This document shows, piece by piece, positions 9,530 through 19,739 of a stretch of 26,050 bases of DNA. Position 1 is the stretch's first letter, and the number at the start of each line of letters is the position of its first letter. Both the position numbers and the translations under genes were made by a program. The notes beneath the pieces were generated by a model. It made no database searches and was not told the origin of the DNA. It saw only the letters and a program-made list of their open reading frames with translations. Where the stretch lies: contig RXOD01004205.1 in the NCBI GenBank assembly GCA_005223375.1, positions 1-26,050 of the forward strand, read 5' to 3'. Origin of the DNA: Amoebophrya sp. AT5.2 (Eukaryota; Sar; Dinophyceae; Syndiniales; Amoebophryaceae).

Positions 9530-10600
9530 CTCGGCCTGGGGGATGGCAGCGCTCGAGCGTCGCCGGAGCACACTCGACTCCCCACTGACCCAGATGACCC
9601 GGTGCGCCCGCTTCTTTCTCCGCCTCCTCGCGGTGCTCCGGCACTTCCAAGCTGCTCGAAGTGCGTGGCGAGAAACAGCAACACAGGGCGGAGAGACGGA
9701 GCAGCGCAGGACGATGAACCCGAACGCAGAGCCAGAGCGCGGGAGGCGCAGCACAGGCAGCGCGCGCGTGAGCTGGGCCGCAATGGCAGGCAAATGAACT
9801 GGCGAGCAAGCTCAAGCTGATGGGGCAGCTACGGAGCAAGAGCGCGGGCGTGACGTTCGGACTGCCCAGCGAGCGCAATTGTTCGCTGCCGGCTGCGCTC
9901 GCCGCGATGAATCAGACCGCATCGCCATCCACGTCGACGGCGTCCGCGCGCCATCCTTCCACGTCGTCGGCGAAATCCTCCAAAGAAACGAGCACCAGGA
10001 GCATGATGATCGGCAGGCTGATGAAGATCGAGAGGCGACTACTTCTACGCGCAGCGCTACAGATGGTTGGAACTGGAAGCGGTCCGGAAGCTGTTGCGTG
10101 GGCGCTCTTACTCAGCACCGGGCCGACATTGCGCGCATTTACACTACCGCTTTTCTGCAGTGTGTCGCAGCGAGCTCCAGCCGATGCGGATTTTTATTAA
10201 TTTACGAGCGTGATTACTCAGCACAGGCATTGCGCGCGTCGTAAATGCAGCTGCAGAAAAATTGCGCGGGCGGGAAGCTAGCGCCCGCAGCGCCGAGGCC
10301 CGCTCGCAGCGTGCGCCGAAGCGGTTTCCCCATTGGCCGCAACTTCTTCGCCGCTCTTTGTTTTCGGCGGCGGCGGCAGCCCCTGGAGCAACGCACTCGC
10401 AAGCTCGTCCGGCGGTTCGTCCCCATGACATGCTCCGCGGCGCTTGCCAGTGGCTGGGATGATAGCAGCACTTGGCGCCGGTGCAGCCAGCTCCGACCGG
10501 GGCAAGCAGCGCTAAGGAGCAGGTCCGGGACCGGGCTTGGCTGCAGCTGTTAGCTTGGTGCTTAGTTAACGCCTTACCCTAACTGGTTGATCTTGATCAG
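9530..10600 (+). pseudogene. Coding-like sequence in shifting frames: decayed gene or unresolved exons
   Basis: After the acceptor at 9529 one frame reads LGLGDGSARASPEHTRLPTD and on to an Arg/Ala-rich helix, EAQHRQRARELGRNGRQMN, then stops. The adjacent frame continues the helix smoothly as NELASKLKLMGQLRSKSAG. A third frame (about 9879-10241) reads DRIAIHVDGVRAPSFHVVGE. A further frame covers about 10245-10460. Such hand-over between frames without obvious introns suggests frameshift decay. Short introns are the alternative: a GTGAGC lies at 9768. Open frames also exist on the minus strand, but they look like compositional shadows. I cannot name a family. Confidence 0.25.
10108..10237 (+). 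repeat. Pair of imperfect direct repeats 106 bases apart
   Basis: TTACTCAGCAC followed by CATTGCGCGC occurs at 10108-10136 and again at 10214-10237. The spacer between the two words is 8 bases in the first copy and 3 in the second. The repeats bracket a shorter, AT-richer stretch ending in GATTTTTATTAATTTACG. They may mark a duplication, an inserted segment or an intron with repeated ends. Confidence 0.5.
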
Positions 10601-11086
10601 CGCAGCGGAAGCGTGGCACGAAGCCCGTGAACTTCTCCCCCAGCGACATGATTGCGCGAGAGCGTGGGGGCTTTTCGCTCGATCGAGCATGCGTACCTCG
10701 GCACTGCGGCCGTCCTCTCCCATGGACTAGCTACCGATGCTCGCTATGAACGAGAAGGCCAAAAAAGCTCGCGGTCTGGTAGCTGGACTCACCAACTGCA
10801 ACCAACAACACGAACATAAGCGTCAGACTTCCGCGTAGTACTACGTAGTTTAGTAGTATGAAGGAGCGTCTGACTCTGAGTGTGAGTCAGAATCTCCATT
10901 TTTTTACGAGTTGCTGCGCGTTCAGGGGCTTGGGCGGGAAACCGTGCGGCGCCCTCTCTTAACCGCGCAGGCTTGCAGTCCAGCTTGGTCCACAACGACA
11001 TCTCGCGCGGCATGTACATGAAGTACTTTTGCTGCCGCGAAAGAAAAAGTATTTGTTGCATAAGAACACCAATACTTAAAAACTAA
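10601..11086 (+). CDS. Candidate 3' end of an unrecognised multi-exon gene (two exons)
   Basis: Exon A is 10601-10692. It is preceded by CCCTAAC (branch-like) and TTGATCTTGATCAG, and reads AAEAWHEARELLPQRHDCAR then AWGLFARSSM. It ends at C|GTACCT. Exon B begins at 10971 after the excellent acceptor CCCTCTCTTAACCGCGCAG and reads LQSSLVHNDISRGMYMKYFC then CRERKSIC, to a TAA at 11084-11086. The two join in phase through a split Arg codon, with an intron of 278 bases (10693-10970), similar to the others here. I cannot identify the protein or place its first exons. The upstream link may be a GTCCGG donor at 10523, in frame with 10245-10522. It is supported only by splice logic and protein-like reading. 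Confidence 0.3.
10822..10891. repeat. Cluster of nested inverted repeats
   Basis: GTCAGAC (10822-10828) pairs with GTCTGAC (10868-10874). Between them is the 12-base palindrome CGTAGTACTACG (10834-10845). TCTGACTC (10869-10876) pairs with GAGTCAGA (10884-10891). The cluster sits inside the candidate intron 10693-10970, so it may only be intronic structure. Confidence 0.45.
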
Positions 11087-11592
11087 ATCGGCAGATTTCG
11101 AGAGGGGAATCAAGATACATCCTCTGTTGATCATCTATGCTATCACCAGACCACTTCTGCCGACGAACTTTCGTTCTGGTAGTAGAAAAGCAAGCCGATT
11201 GAGGGTGAGGGAAGGAGCGGAAAGGATGTGAGCCCGTAGTGGTAGTATCTGAGCCTGAGCGACAAGGACAACATCAACAAGACGAGGAACGGGGGCAAAC
11301 AAAGCAGCAACAAATGGCGCAGGGCTGCGTGCGATGAGCACAGAGACAGGAAAATTGATCAAGAAATCATCCGTCGTCGCCAAAGTTGTGACAGGAGGCA
11401 CATATAAGTACCTAGAGATACCACGACACCGTCACCGAGGCTGTTTCTGTCTTTCATCTATTTCCTCGAGTGAGAAGATGGTGGCTGTGGCACCAACCTG
11501 GTCCAACCTGAGTCCATCCATCAAGCACGACATCTTCGATCTCTCGTTACTATCGTGAACAGTAGCAGCACGGCTACCGGTACCGCCACACG
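11087..11592 (+). other. Spacer before the 11593 gene
   Basis: No supported gene. A 74-codon frame at 11334-11558 begins with ATG but shows no recognisable features and ends before the next gene. An in-frame TAG at 11563-11565 bounds the coding start at 11593. Confidence 0.4.
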
Positions 11593-14500
11593 ATGAAGGG
11601 AACAAGTCGCGGAGTAATCACGGACCGATACGACCTGTCCGATCGCTCGACGCCCGAGGCTAGCAGTGACGACGGTGACCATGAGGTAAGTACTAGTACC
11701 TACAAATAAAACAAAATCCAATCGCAAACAAAAAGCAATCCGAACTTGAACTTCCCGCCAGTACCAGACTCCACAGACCACCATCAAGCGAAGGAATGAT
11801 CGTCGTGATCCTTTTATCCTGTGTCACTTTAAATCTTTGGTGCAGAGATTTCAATAAATTTATTGCCACGAAAAACTACTACCGCTCTCCAGGGGGTCAA
11901 CACTGTGTCCAGTCGCCCTCTACGGGATGTTCTCCCTCGCCAGCAACCTCCAGCGCCGACGATGACGAATCCGAACCGCGGACGCCGTAATCAAAAAATT
12001 TTGATTGATGATTGTGCTCCTCTTCGTCCACTTCCGACACCTTCCCGGAACGAGCGTGAGCGGATGGACCGCGCGTTGGGCCGGACGACGAAGACAAAGT
12101 CAAAGACTGCCTCCCCAACGTCCCCGATGGTCGTCGAAGAGTTCGAGAAGGTCCGTCTTCCTGACGGCGTGTTCTCGACACTCCGCGAAGCTCCTGCGCC
12201 GCGCAGCTTAGCCTCATCTTCGACGTCGTCTTACAGAAATCCAGGGCAAGAGCCCTCATCACGACAGCAGCCTACCGCATCCGGTAGCTACCAGCAGCTG
12301 CAGAGCGACTGCGCACATTTGAAGAAGCAGTATGACGAGCGCGTGCAGCGCTGCGTCGAGCTTCGGGAGGAGGCGGAGCTGAACCGGAGGAAGGCGGAGA
12401 AATTTGACTTGCTCGAAGCGGATTTCGCCGCGCACTTGTACCGGCTCTGCTTCGACCGGTGGCGCGGACGGCTGCAGCGAAGAGCAGCATACGGTCGCCG
12501 GGAGCGGCCTTCTGATGAACAAGAAGATGATGACGAGCAGCACGAACCCTCGTCTATCCCAGTGGAAGAATTGGAAAGCGCCGTGGAAGAAAGCTTCGCG
12601 AAACTCAAGGAAGTGCGAACAGAAAAAGACGTGCTGGAGAAAGAGGTAGAGGCTCCACTTGTTGCAGCTTTAGTTTGGGATTGCGTTTTGACTTTGCGGT
12701 TGCAGCTCTTTCTAGTAGCTGTTGCGCGTGCAGCAGGTGCACCCACGCACAGTCGCGATGTTCTACTTCTCGCTCCGAATTTGATTTGACCAAAAATCAC
12801 TCCCTAAAAAAATTGAATTTTGCTCACGCCCCCAACTACACGCACCAGAACGCATCTCTCCGCGCCGCGCTCGAGGTTTTGAACGCCGACCAGCACCGCG
12901 TGCGTACCGTCGATGAGACCATCGCCGCCCTGAAGCAGTCTCACGAGCAGGAGAAGCAGGCCATCCTCGAACAGCACCACGACAACGTGAGGCAGCTGCA
13001 GGAGGCGGTGGAGAAATGCGAGTCGGAGAAGGCCGAGAAGGAGGAGGCCTTTCTGGCGCGGATTCGCCTGCTGGAGGCAGGCGCCCGCGACGTGGTCGAG
13101 TCCGCGTGGAAGGACGCAAACACACACGTGGACAACTGCGCCACCAGAATGGTCGAGATCGAGGAAGCGAAGGCCAAGGCGCTGTGCGAGGCGGAAGACC
13201 GGAACCGCGCGATGCAACTGGAGATTGGACGCATCGTCGCGGAGATGGGCACAAAGATTCGCGACCTGGAAGCGGAAAAGCGGGGACTGATCGGCGAAGT
13301 GGGGGAGTGGGTGCGGGGAGTCGCGAAAGCGGTAGCTCTACCTGCTTCCGGCGCGCCGGATGAAAGTTCAGGAGCAGGGGCTGGCTGCGCTGCTGAAACG
13401 GAATCGGAAGATGCGACCGTCACTGCTGTTGAGGTAAGTAGAACCGAGTCCGCGGGTAACGGCGAAGTAGTTGTGCCAGTTTCAGGTCCGCCTGGTGCGT
13501 CCGGCGCGGAAGATGAAGTTGTCGAACCTGAAGCCGAGCAGGGCGCCGGTACCGCTACCGACAATGACAATGACAACGCGCCAGACTCGGATATGCACCG
13601 GATTCTCGCCGAAATTCGCGACGCCATTGGGATCGCGAATGACGAGGTTCTCGACGCCGAACTTCCTCCGCGTGAAGACATTTCGGAAGACCGCGGCGGC
13701 GTTGCGTCCTCGACTTCCGCAGGACGATCGAATGAAAGAGAAAGTGCTCGAGCAACTACAAGTGCCCCCGCTGCAACACATGAAGATAACGTGTCGGAGC
13801 GGCAGAAGCAGGCGAACCGCGCCGCCGTCCGCGCCGCATTACTCAGTCGCGCGCTCCGGCTCAGAAAGACCACCGAAACCCTCCAGGGGCGGTCCGCGTC
13901 CGACGCCCAGCGGCTAGCCGTCCTGCTCGAGGAGAAGGAGAGTTTTGATCTCCAGCTCGAGCGCGCGGAGGAGTGCTTGATCGAGGTCCAGGCCGCGTGC
14001 CGCCGGAACATCCTGGCCATCGAGGAGCAGTGCGCCAAGGAGGTGGCGGAGCTGAGGCAGAGCACGGTCGGCCAGGTTCCGAAGCACGAGTTCGAGCAGA
14101 GAATCACGGACCACGAGAAAGACTGCGTCGAGCGCATCCTGGAGGCCCAGACCGAGGCGAACCGGAGGCTGCAGGAGCTGGGGCGCGAAATGCGCAGGAA
14201 GGAGGAGGACGTGGTGGCCCTGTGCGAGGACGTGTCGAAAGTCCTCAAGTACATGATGGAGACGAACGTTGAGGCGAGCGGCGGGCCGAAACCGGTCCTG
14301 CGGCGGCAAGACATTCTGCCAGAAGACGTGTTCGAGCACTTGGGGCTGAGCGCGGTCGGGGTGCGGATCCACGACGCGCTGCTGGGCGGCGTGAAACAGG
14401 CCAGCGCGGAACTATTCGCGAAGGCGGAAGCGGAGTCTGGTTTTTCGTCGTCGTGTGAGATAAAGCCAAAAGCGGCCCCGCAGCGGCCTAGTACCAATGC

Positions 14501-17500
14501 CAATGGCATTCTTGCTGAAGAAGAAGATGCGGGCGGGGGCGGAAAGCAGGAACGAGAAATGGACAAAAGCATGAGCGCGAGCGTGAGCGAAAACGAATGC
14601 CAAGAACAAGAAGACAGCCAAACTGCATCTCGACCTCCTCGGGCGCAATCGCCGTGCACTCCTCGCGAAGAAGAAGAAGAAGAAGACCAACCGTCATTGA
14701 ACAACGCTTCCGGTTCTTCTTCCGCGGCAATGGAAATCACACTGAAATACCTGCAGCGGGGATCGAAGAACAGATTCGGTGGATCGAAAAAAGCCTTCGT
14801 GTCCCCGGAGTGTCACTCAACTGACGAGCTTGCCGATACTGCTGCCGCCGCCGTTTTTGCAGCCGAGGAGTGCGGCGTGCGAAACGTAGTCGTGCCGCGC
14901 AGAAGTAAAACTAAGGAGGTCGACGAAGAAGCCGTTGCTGAACATGAAAATGAAGCTGACGTGGAGCGACATGATCATGAAGATGTGGAACGAAGCGGGG
15001 AAGGAGCAGCGTTGGAAAGCGACAGCAAACTACTCCATGGCCCTGCAGGTGCAGAGGGCGAGGCAGAAGTAGCTGGAGAGGCAGCTAGCTCACAGAAGCA
15101 CCTCCACGTCGACGATGATAATGACGTGGCTGGGTCCACCTCCACCTCGTGGGCGCACTGGGGCAGCCTTCTCTTTTCGCCAGCTCCAGTGGTGTCCACT
15201 GTGGGTGTGGTTAAGCAGCCCGATTCGAAGCCGCCTCCACCGGATGAAGCGGAAGGGGAAGACGATCGAGCGCGTGCGCGAGTATCATCTGCGGGTAAAG
15301 ACATCCTCGAGGCAGCACAGCTGGAAGAAAACTACATGATGAACGCAGCGCCAGATGTAGTTCCGAATAGAGAAGTTTGTTCGGCGCATTTGCATTTATT
15401 ACCCTGCGCTGTCGATAACGATAACCGGAGTGCGTTGCGCGAAGCAGAACACACGCCTAAGAATAACGTGAGCGTTGCGTCCTCGAGCTCCTCCACCAGC
15501 CCGAGCGCCCTGAACGCCCTGGCGAGGTGGGCAGCGAGCGCTCAATCCACATCCAGAGCGAGCAGCTGCCGTGGCAGAGAGGATGGAGACTCGTCGCGGC
15601 GTAATCTTGAAGATCTGCAGGTAGATGTTGACGGGTCGGACGCTGACACTTTTGAACAGCTGCGGGGGGAGGCTTCCGGCGTTGCCGATAGGGTGCTGGA
15701 CAGTAGTTCCTACAGGAGCACAAGCAGCTGCCCCGATGATGAACCGGCAGCAGCAATAGAAACAGCGACGAGCTACCCGGTGGCCCTGGCCTCAGCGACG
15801 CGAAAGCTTGGGCGCTGGTTGCTGCCGCGAGGATTCGGGGGAACAGAAGACAATACGGAAGACGTGGCAGCGGGAGTGCGGCTCAATTTCCAGCAGGAGG
15901 CTCTCGAAAAATCTTCATCCACCGAGGACCAGACACAGAGTGTTCATGTCCCATTTTCCAGTTGTGAGAGCGAGGACGCAAATTGGAGCGGTAGGTCGGC
16001 CCCTCCTGACGATTCCGTCGCGACGGTGTTTCTGACGGACGCCGTTAAGGCTCTTTCCAAGCAACTGGCAGAGCAGCAGCAGCGGCCGATGCCGGAGCAG
16101 AACAGTGAAACTGTGCCTCTTGTTGCCGCGTTGCGCGCGTACGAATCGTTGCAAGATGAGTGGCAACAGGTTGCGAAGAACATTGCGAGCGGGTGTGCGT
16201 ACGAGTTTCCCTGTGGGTGGACCCTGGCAGACGTCCACGCGGTTCGGGGCACGGTTTCCCTCCGAAAAGTGCTTCGTCGAACCATGACGATGTCCACCTC
16301 CTCCACGTCCGCTGGGCGCAATCTCCGACCGCTGGCCCTTTCTTTCCTGATGCAGCCGTGCATCGGTGACGAGCGTGAGTTGCTCGATTTCGACCCCGAG
16401 TGGACACTCCAACTTCTCGATGGGGAGGACGCGAGTTCATCGCTTGTTTGCGGGAGCCGCGCGGCCCTCGACGATGAAATCGCGCGTTGGCGCGACGCGA
16501 ACGGCAACACCCTGTTCCAGCTCGTTGAGTACTCGCGAAAGGTTTTTCAGTTGACCACGGGACGTGGCGACGCGGCCGTTGAAGCGCGGTTGCCGACGCT
16601 AGCCGGGGTCGAGGTCTACCTAAAATCGGAATTTCCGGAGCTATCGCGCGTCGTCGTCGCACCGAACGCAGCCGCAACAGCTGGAGGTGGTCCCGCGCAG
16701 GCGCACTACTTGCAGTTCACCGCCGACCTGCTTTCAACATCGTCATCCAATCGGCCGCGGCGCGATGCAGCAGGGAAGACGACTAACGTGAGCGACACGA
16801 AGGTCTCGATTCTTCCCCCCGTCGAAAGTAACCCAGCATTACAGGAAGCAGCTCTGTTGAGCGTGACGGAATTGGACCGCGGCGTGCGAACACTAGCCGG
16901 CGTACAGTATGGGACGGAGCTGAACGTCGAAAACAAGATTTCCGTTTCCAGGCACGAGGCGCTGCTTCTGATTACGTGCGAGCGGGTCGTGCTACTGGAG
17001 GTGCTTGCAGCCGCGGCGGCCTCAAAATCGGGATCGCGTCTGGTGGGGGCGAGCCGGTCATACGGATCCTGTGCCGAAGCAGCTGCAACGGATTTTAGGG
17101 TTTTGCTGGATTTGCCGCATCGTGACGTGGACCGACTGCTGTTCTTTTGCAGCGAACCTGGGACGACCGAGACCGACCACGCTCTATGTTTGCTAAAACG
17201 CGCCGGTACGTCGGAGACGGAGACAGACGTTTTGCTGACCGTAGATTTGGACGAGCAGTACAAAAACTTTTCTGCGCTGTGCGCCGGAACAGAGCTTCGT
17301 CATCGTGTCGCAATCTTCCACCCTGCGCACGTCGCGCATGTGGAGGATGTTCGAGTCGGTTCTGTCGGCACTGACAATGCTTGCTCCGCGGGATCAGTGA
17401 AAGAAGCGAAATTGGCAGTACAACTGGTCCAGAGCAGTCCTGATGCCGGAGGAGATGACGTGGAGCAGAATGGTCCTCGTGCGAATCACTCCGCAGGAGC

Positions 17501-18566
17501 CAGCTCGCCGGCGGTCGAAGGACTCCTTTTTGTAGCACCACTTCTCGCTGTTGATGTTGACGCTGTCGCAGAGCCCAGCGTCGCGGCTTCTGAGCAACAT
17601 TTCCGCCAGTCCGAAGAAGTTGCTCCTGCCGACAAGGAGGCCGGTGAAGTTGAAGAGGGCGCAGGCGTAGAGAAAATAGGAGACGGTCGTAACAAGAACA
17701 ATAAAAAACGCAGAAACAAAAAATCGAAGAGATCTCCACCTCCAAACCCAAAGGACGACGACCACCAAATCGAAAGCAAAACTCTCGTGCAATCCGGAGT
17801 CGAAGAGCCGCTGCTAGAAGAACGACAAGAAGCACCTCCGGGCTACGAAGAAGCAAAACGGGGAGATCTGGTGCGGTCTCCAAACAGCCAGGTGTTTGAG
17901 CAGGAGCAGATCATTCTTGGTTTCGGTTATTGCCGCATCCTGAAAAATCAGCAACAGCATGTTGATCGACAAGGAGGAGGCTCCATCCTACTGCCACCAG
18001 ATGACAGGAGCAAGAGTGCAGTTCAGGGTAGCGGTACTTGGCGGCGCGCGTTTTTCCTCTGCACAGCTCAGAAGCCGGTGGCTCCGAAATCGAAGTCGGA
18101 AGGGGTGGCCGATGAAAAAACTTCATTGATGGTTTCCAAGCTCCGCGTTGAGGATTTGGAAGCCTTCCCGGAGGCAGAGCAGGACGCAGAACTAGAAGAA
18201 GCTTTTGAGAACAAGTCGCCACGAAAAAACGTGCACTTTTCTTTTTTCGCCGACGTCAGCGACGCAGCGGGTTTTGTGGCTGGGATGCACCACCCCGAGA
18301 ACGAGAAGCTGCTCGACGGCGTTTCTACACTTGCCGAGGGCTTCCTGTCGCAGATGCCGCTGTCTTCGGGGACGAGCGAAGCGGGTGTGGTCGGTAAAGC
18401 GAGGGAAATGATCTCAGTGTTACGTCTGCACCTCCTGCAGCGAAGGACTACGTCAACAGGATCGTCAGGTACGCTTTCGGACGTCGCTGACGAAGTGTGC
18501 GTCGTGGGGTTCCGAAAAGACAGAGAACAAAAAAGGTACGCATCGTTGATGCAAGAAGCAGGATGA
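11593..18566 (+). CDS. Very large acidic coiled-coil protein, three exons
   Basis: Exons 11593-11685, 11893-12645 and 12849-18566 give 2187 residues. The first ATG after an in-frame TAG is at 11593, and all joins are phase 0. Residues 160-282 are helical. One motif, HLYRLCFDRWRGRLQRR (W221), fits the Sfi1 centrin-binding consensus (L..F..W...L..R). Coiled coil continues across the second junction (KDVLEKE | NASLRAALEVL) to about 445, and a second coiled coil spans about 600-755. About 760-1330 is acidic, Ser/Glu-rich and probably disordered, with a (GAA)6 tract near 14667. About 1340-1800 looks folded; HEALLLITCERVVLLEV (from 1651) resembles the strands of a PH-like domain, but this is a guess. 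A basic KKRRNKKSKR stretch lies at about 1900. No enzyme motif is visible. A structural or centrosome/cytoskeletal role is inference. The C-terminus could continue through donors near 18470 or 18535. Confidence 0.7.
11686..11892 (+). other. Intron 1 of the 11593 gene
   Basis: The 5' site GACCATGAG|GTAAGT is a near-perfect donor and the 3' site is CGCTCTCCAG|GG. It is phase 0. The exon to the right is in the same frame as the long downstream reading and extends it upstream of the internal ATG at 11962. Confidence 0.6.
12646..12848 (+). other. Intron 2 of the 11593 gene
   Basis: The 5' site is GAAAGAG|GTAGAG and the 3' site is ACACGCACCAG|AA. It is phase 0. It connects two different reading frames and restores one uninterrupted heptad pattern, KDVLEKE then NASLRAALEVL. 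Confidence 0.75.
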
Positions 18567-19739
18567 CCACCTTAGAGTACGGGCAGAACTCACGGTAAAA
18601 GTACATGTTTTGCAGACATCAAGTAAGAACTTACTTGTGAAGTCTACATTTAGATGGAAGATGCTCCGGATCCGGTCTGTCGGCGTGATTTTGTTCATGT
18701 CACGGCCAGCTTCCTTGGCCACGGACTGTGATGGATGCCAATGAGCGAGTGTTGCCAAAAATTTCAGAATCGCGCCACTCCAGCTTTCGTGTACGTGTGA
18801 GTGTGTATGCTATGTATACGACGATCCGTCAGCGACAGCGTCACCCTCACGTGAAGAAGTAAGTGTCCACCTTCAAACATTTTTATTTTTTCCGAAAAAT
18901 CCGAATCTTCGGGCATGATATGTTCGTTATCGTGGTAACAACTAGAACTACCGCTACCGTAAGCCGGAAGATATCGGTCCGTTGCGTGATTGTTGCTGAT
19001 GAATATTTGTACCACTTCGTCGTGATCGTGCGCGGTCGTTCTCGTTGCCCACTCTGAACATGAACTACGGTGACATATTGAATGATTTCCATCTCCTCTC
19101 CAGAGGCGGCTACCCCATGTAACATGATGTTGTACGGACCCGAAAAACAACTCTACCCCGAATTATTACGCACCCGAAAAACAAACAATAACGATTGTTA
19201 AAAATAATTGTGCATCCCACGACGCAACCGCCTCACGGCGCGGACGCGGCCAACGTTCTTCGCAATTGCGGCAACGGCCGGTACGGCAACAACCTACTAC
19301 CTTTTTACAACTTGAAGAAATAAGCTGGCTGGCCCTACAGCGCCGGACTTCTCAGCATCGCAACATTACACATTCATACAAGTTACTCCAGGCTTAAAGG
19401 AAGCTGATCGTGGTGATGATGCTGCTACGAGAAGAATTCCACGAAAAAGCAACGTAGGTGTTGATACGACTATTTTATCTTTGTTTTCTCTGTTGAATGA
19501 AAGTGAAAGCCGTCGCATACGGTTACAACGGCGTGCTTGAAAACTTTGCCAGCATGATCCGGTCCTCAATCGCAATGCCAATGCTGTCCTCGCGACCACC
19601 TGGTAGTGCAGGAGTTGTAGAGGCGTTGTGAATAAACAGAGAAGGAGGTAGTAGAAGAAGGCGACGTCGAACTCGTGGGTGTAACTTCTACTTGTTGCTG
19701 CCGTGGCTGGGTGGGTCTTAATTCTTGACTTCCGGGTCA
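18567..19739 (+). other. Intergenic spacer, 1.2 kb
   Basis: No supported gene on either strand. Small structures are AAGTAAG/CTTACTT around AA (18621-18636), a 13-base direct repeat ACCCGAAAAACAA at 19138-19150 and 19172-19184, and AACAAT/ATTGTT (19184-19199). A donor-like AGAA|GTAAGT lies at 18860. No acceptor leads from it into the next gene in frame, because the frame before 19740 has a TAA at 19719 and no AG after it. Minus-strand frames at 18764-19150 and 19366-19740 lack protein-like features. Confidence 0.5.

Noticed and set aside
12675..12848. Using 12675 as start of the giant protein
   Set aside because: This stretch lies within the intron 12646-12848. It reads as hydrophobic nonsense, whereas splicing restores the coiled coil.
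12941..14740. 599-codon minus-strand open frame
   Set aside because: Ser/Arg/Ala-rich mirror of the coiled-coil exon. The plus-strand heptad pattern and splice logic are far stronger.
19725..19739. TTG start 15 bases upstream of the IQ gene
   Set aside because: Non-ATG start; the ATG at 19740 begins just before the first IQ motif and the frame stops at 19719.
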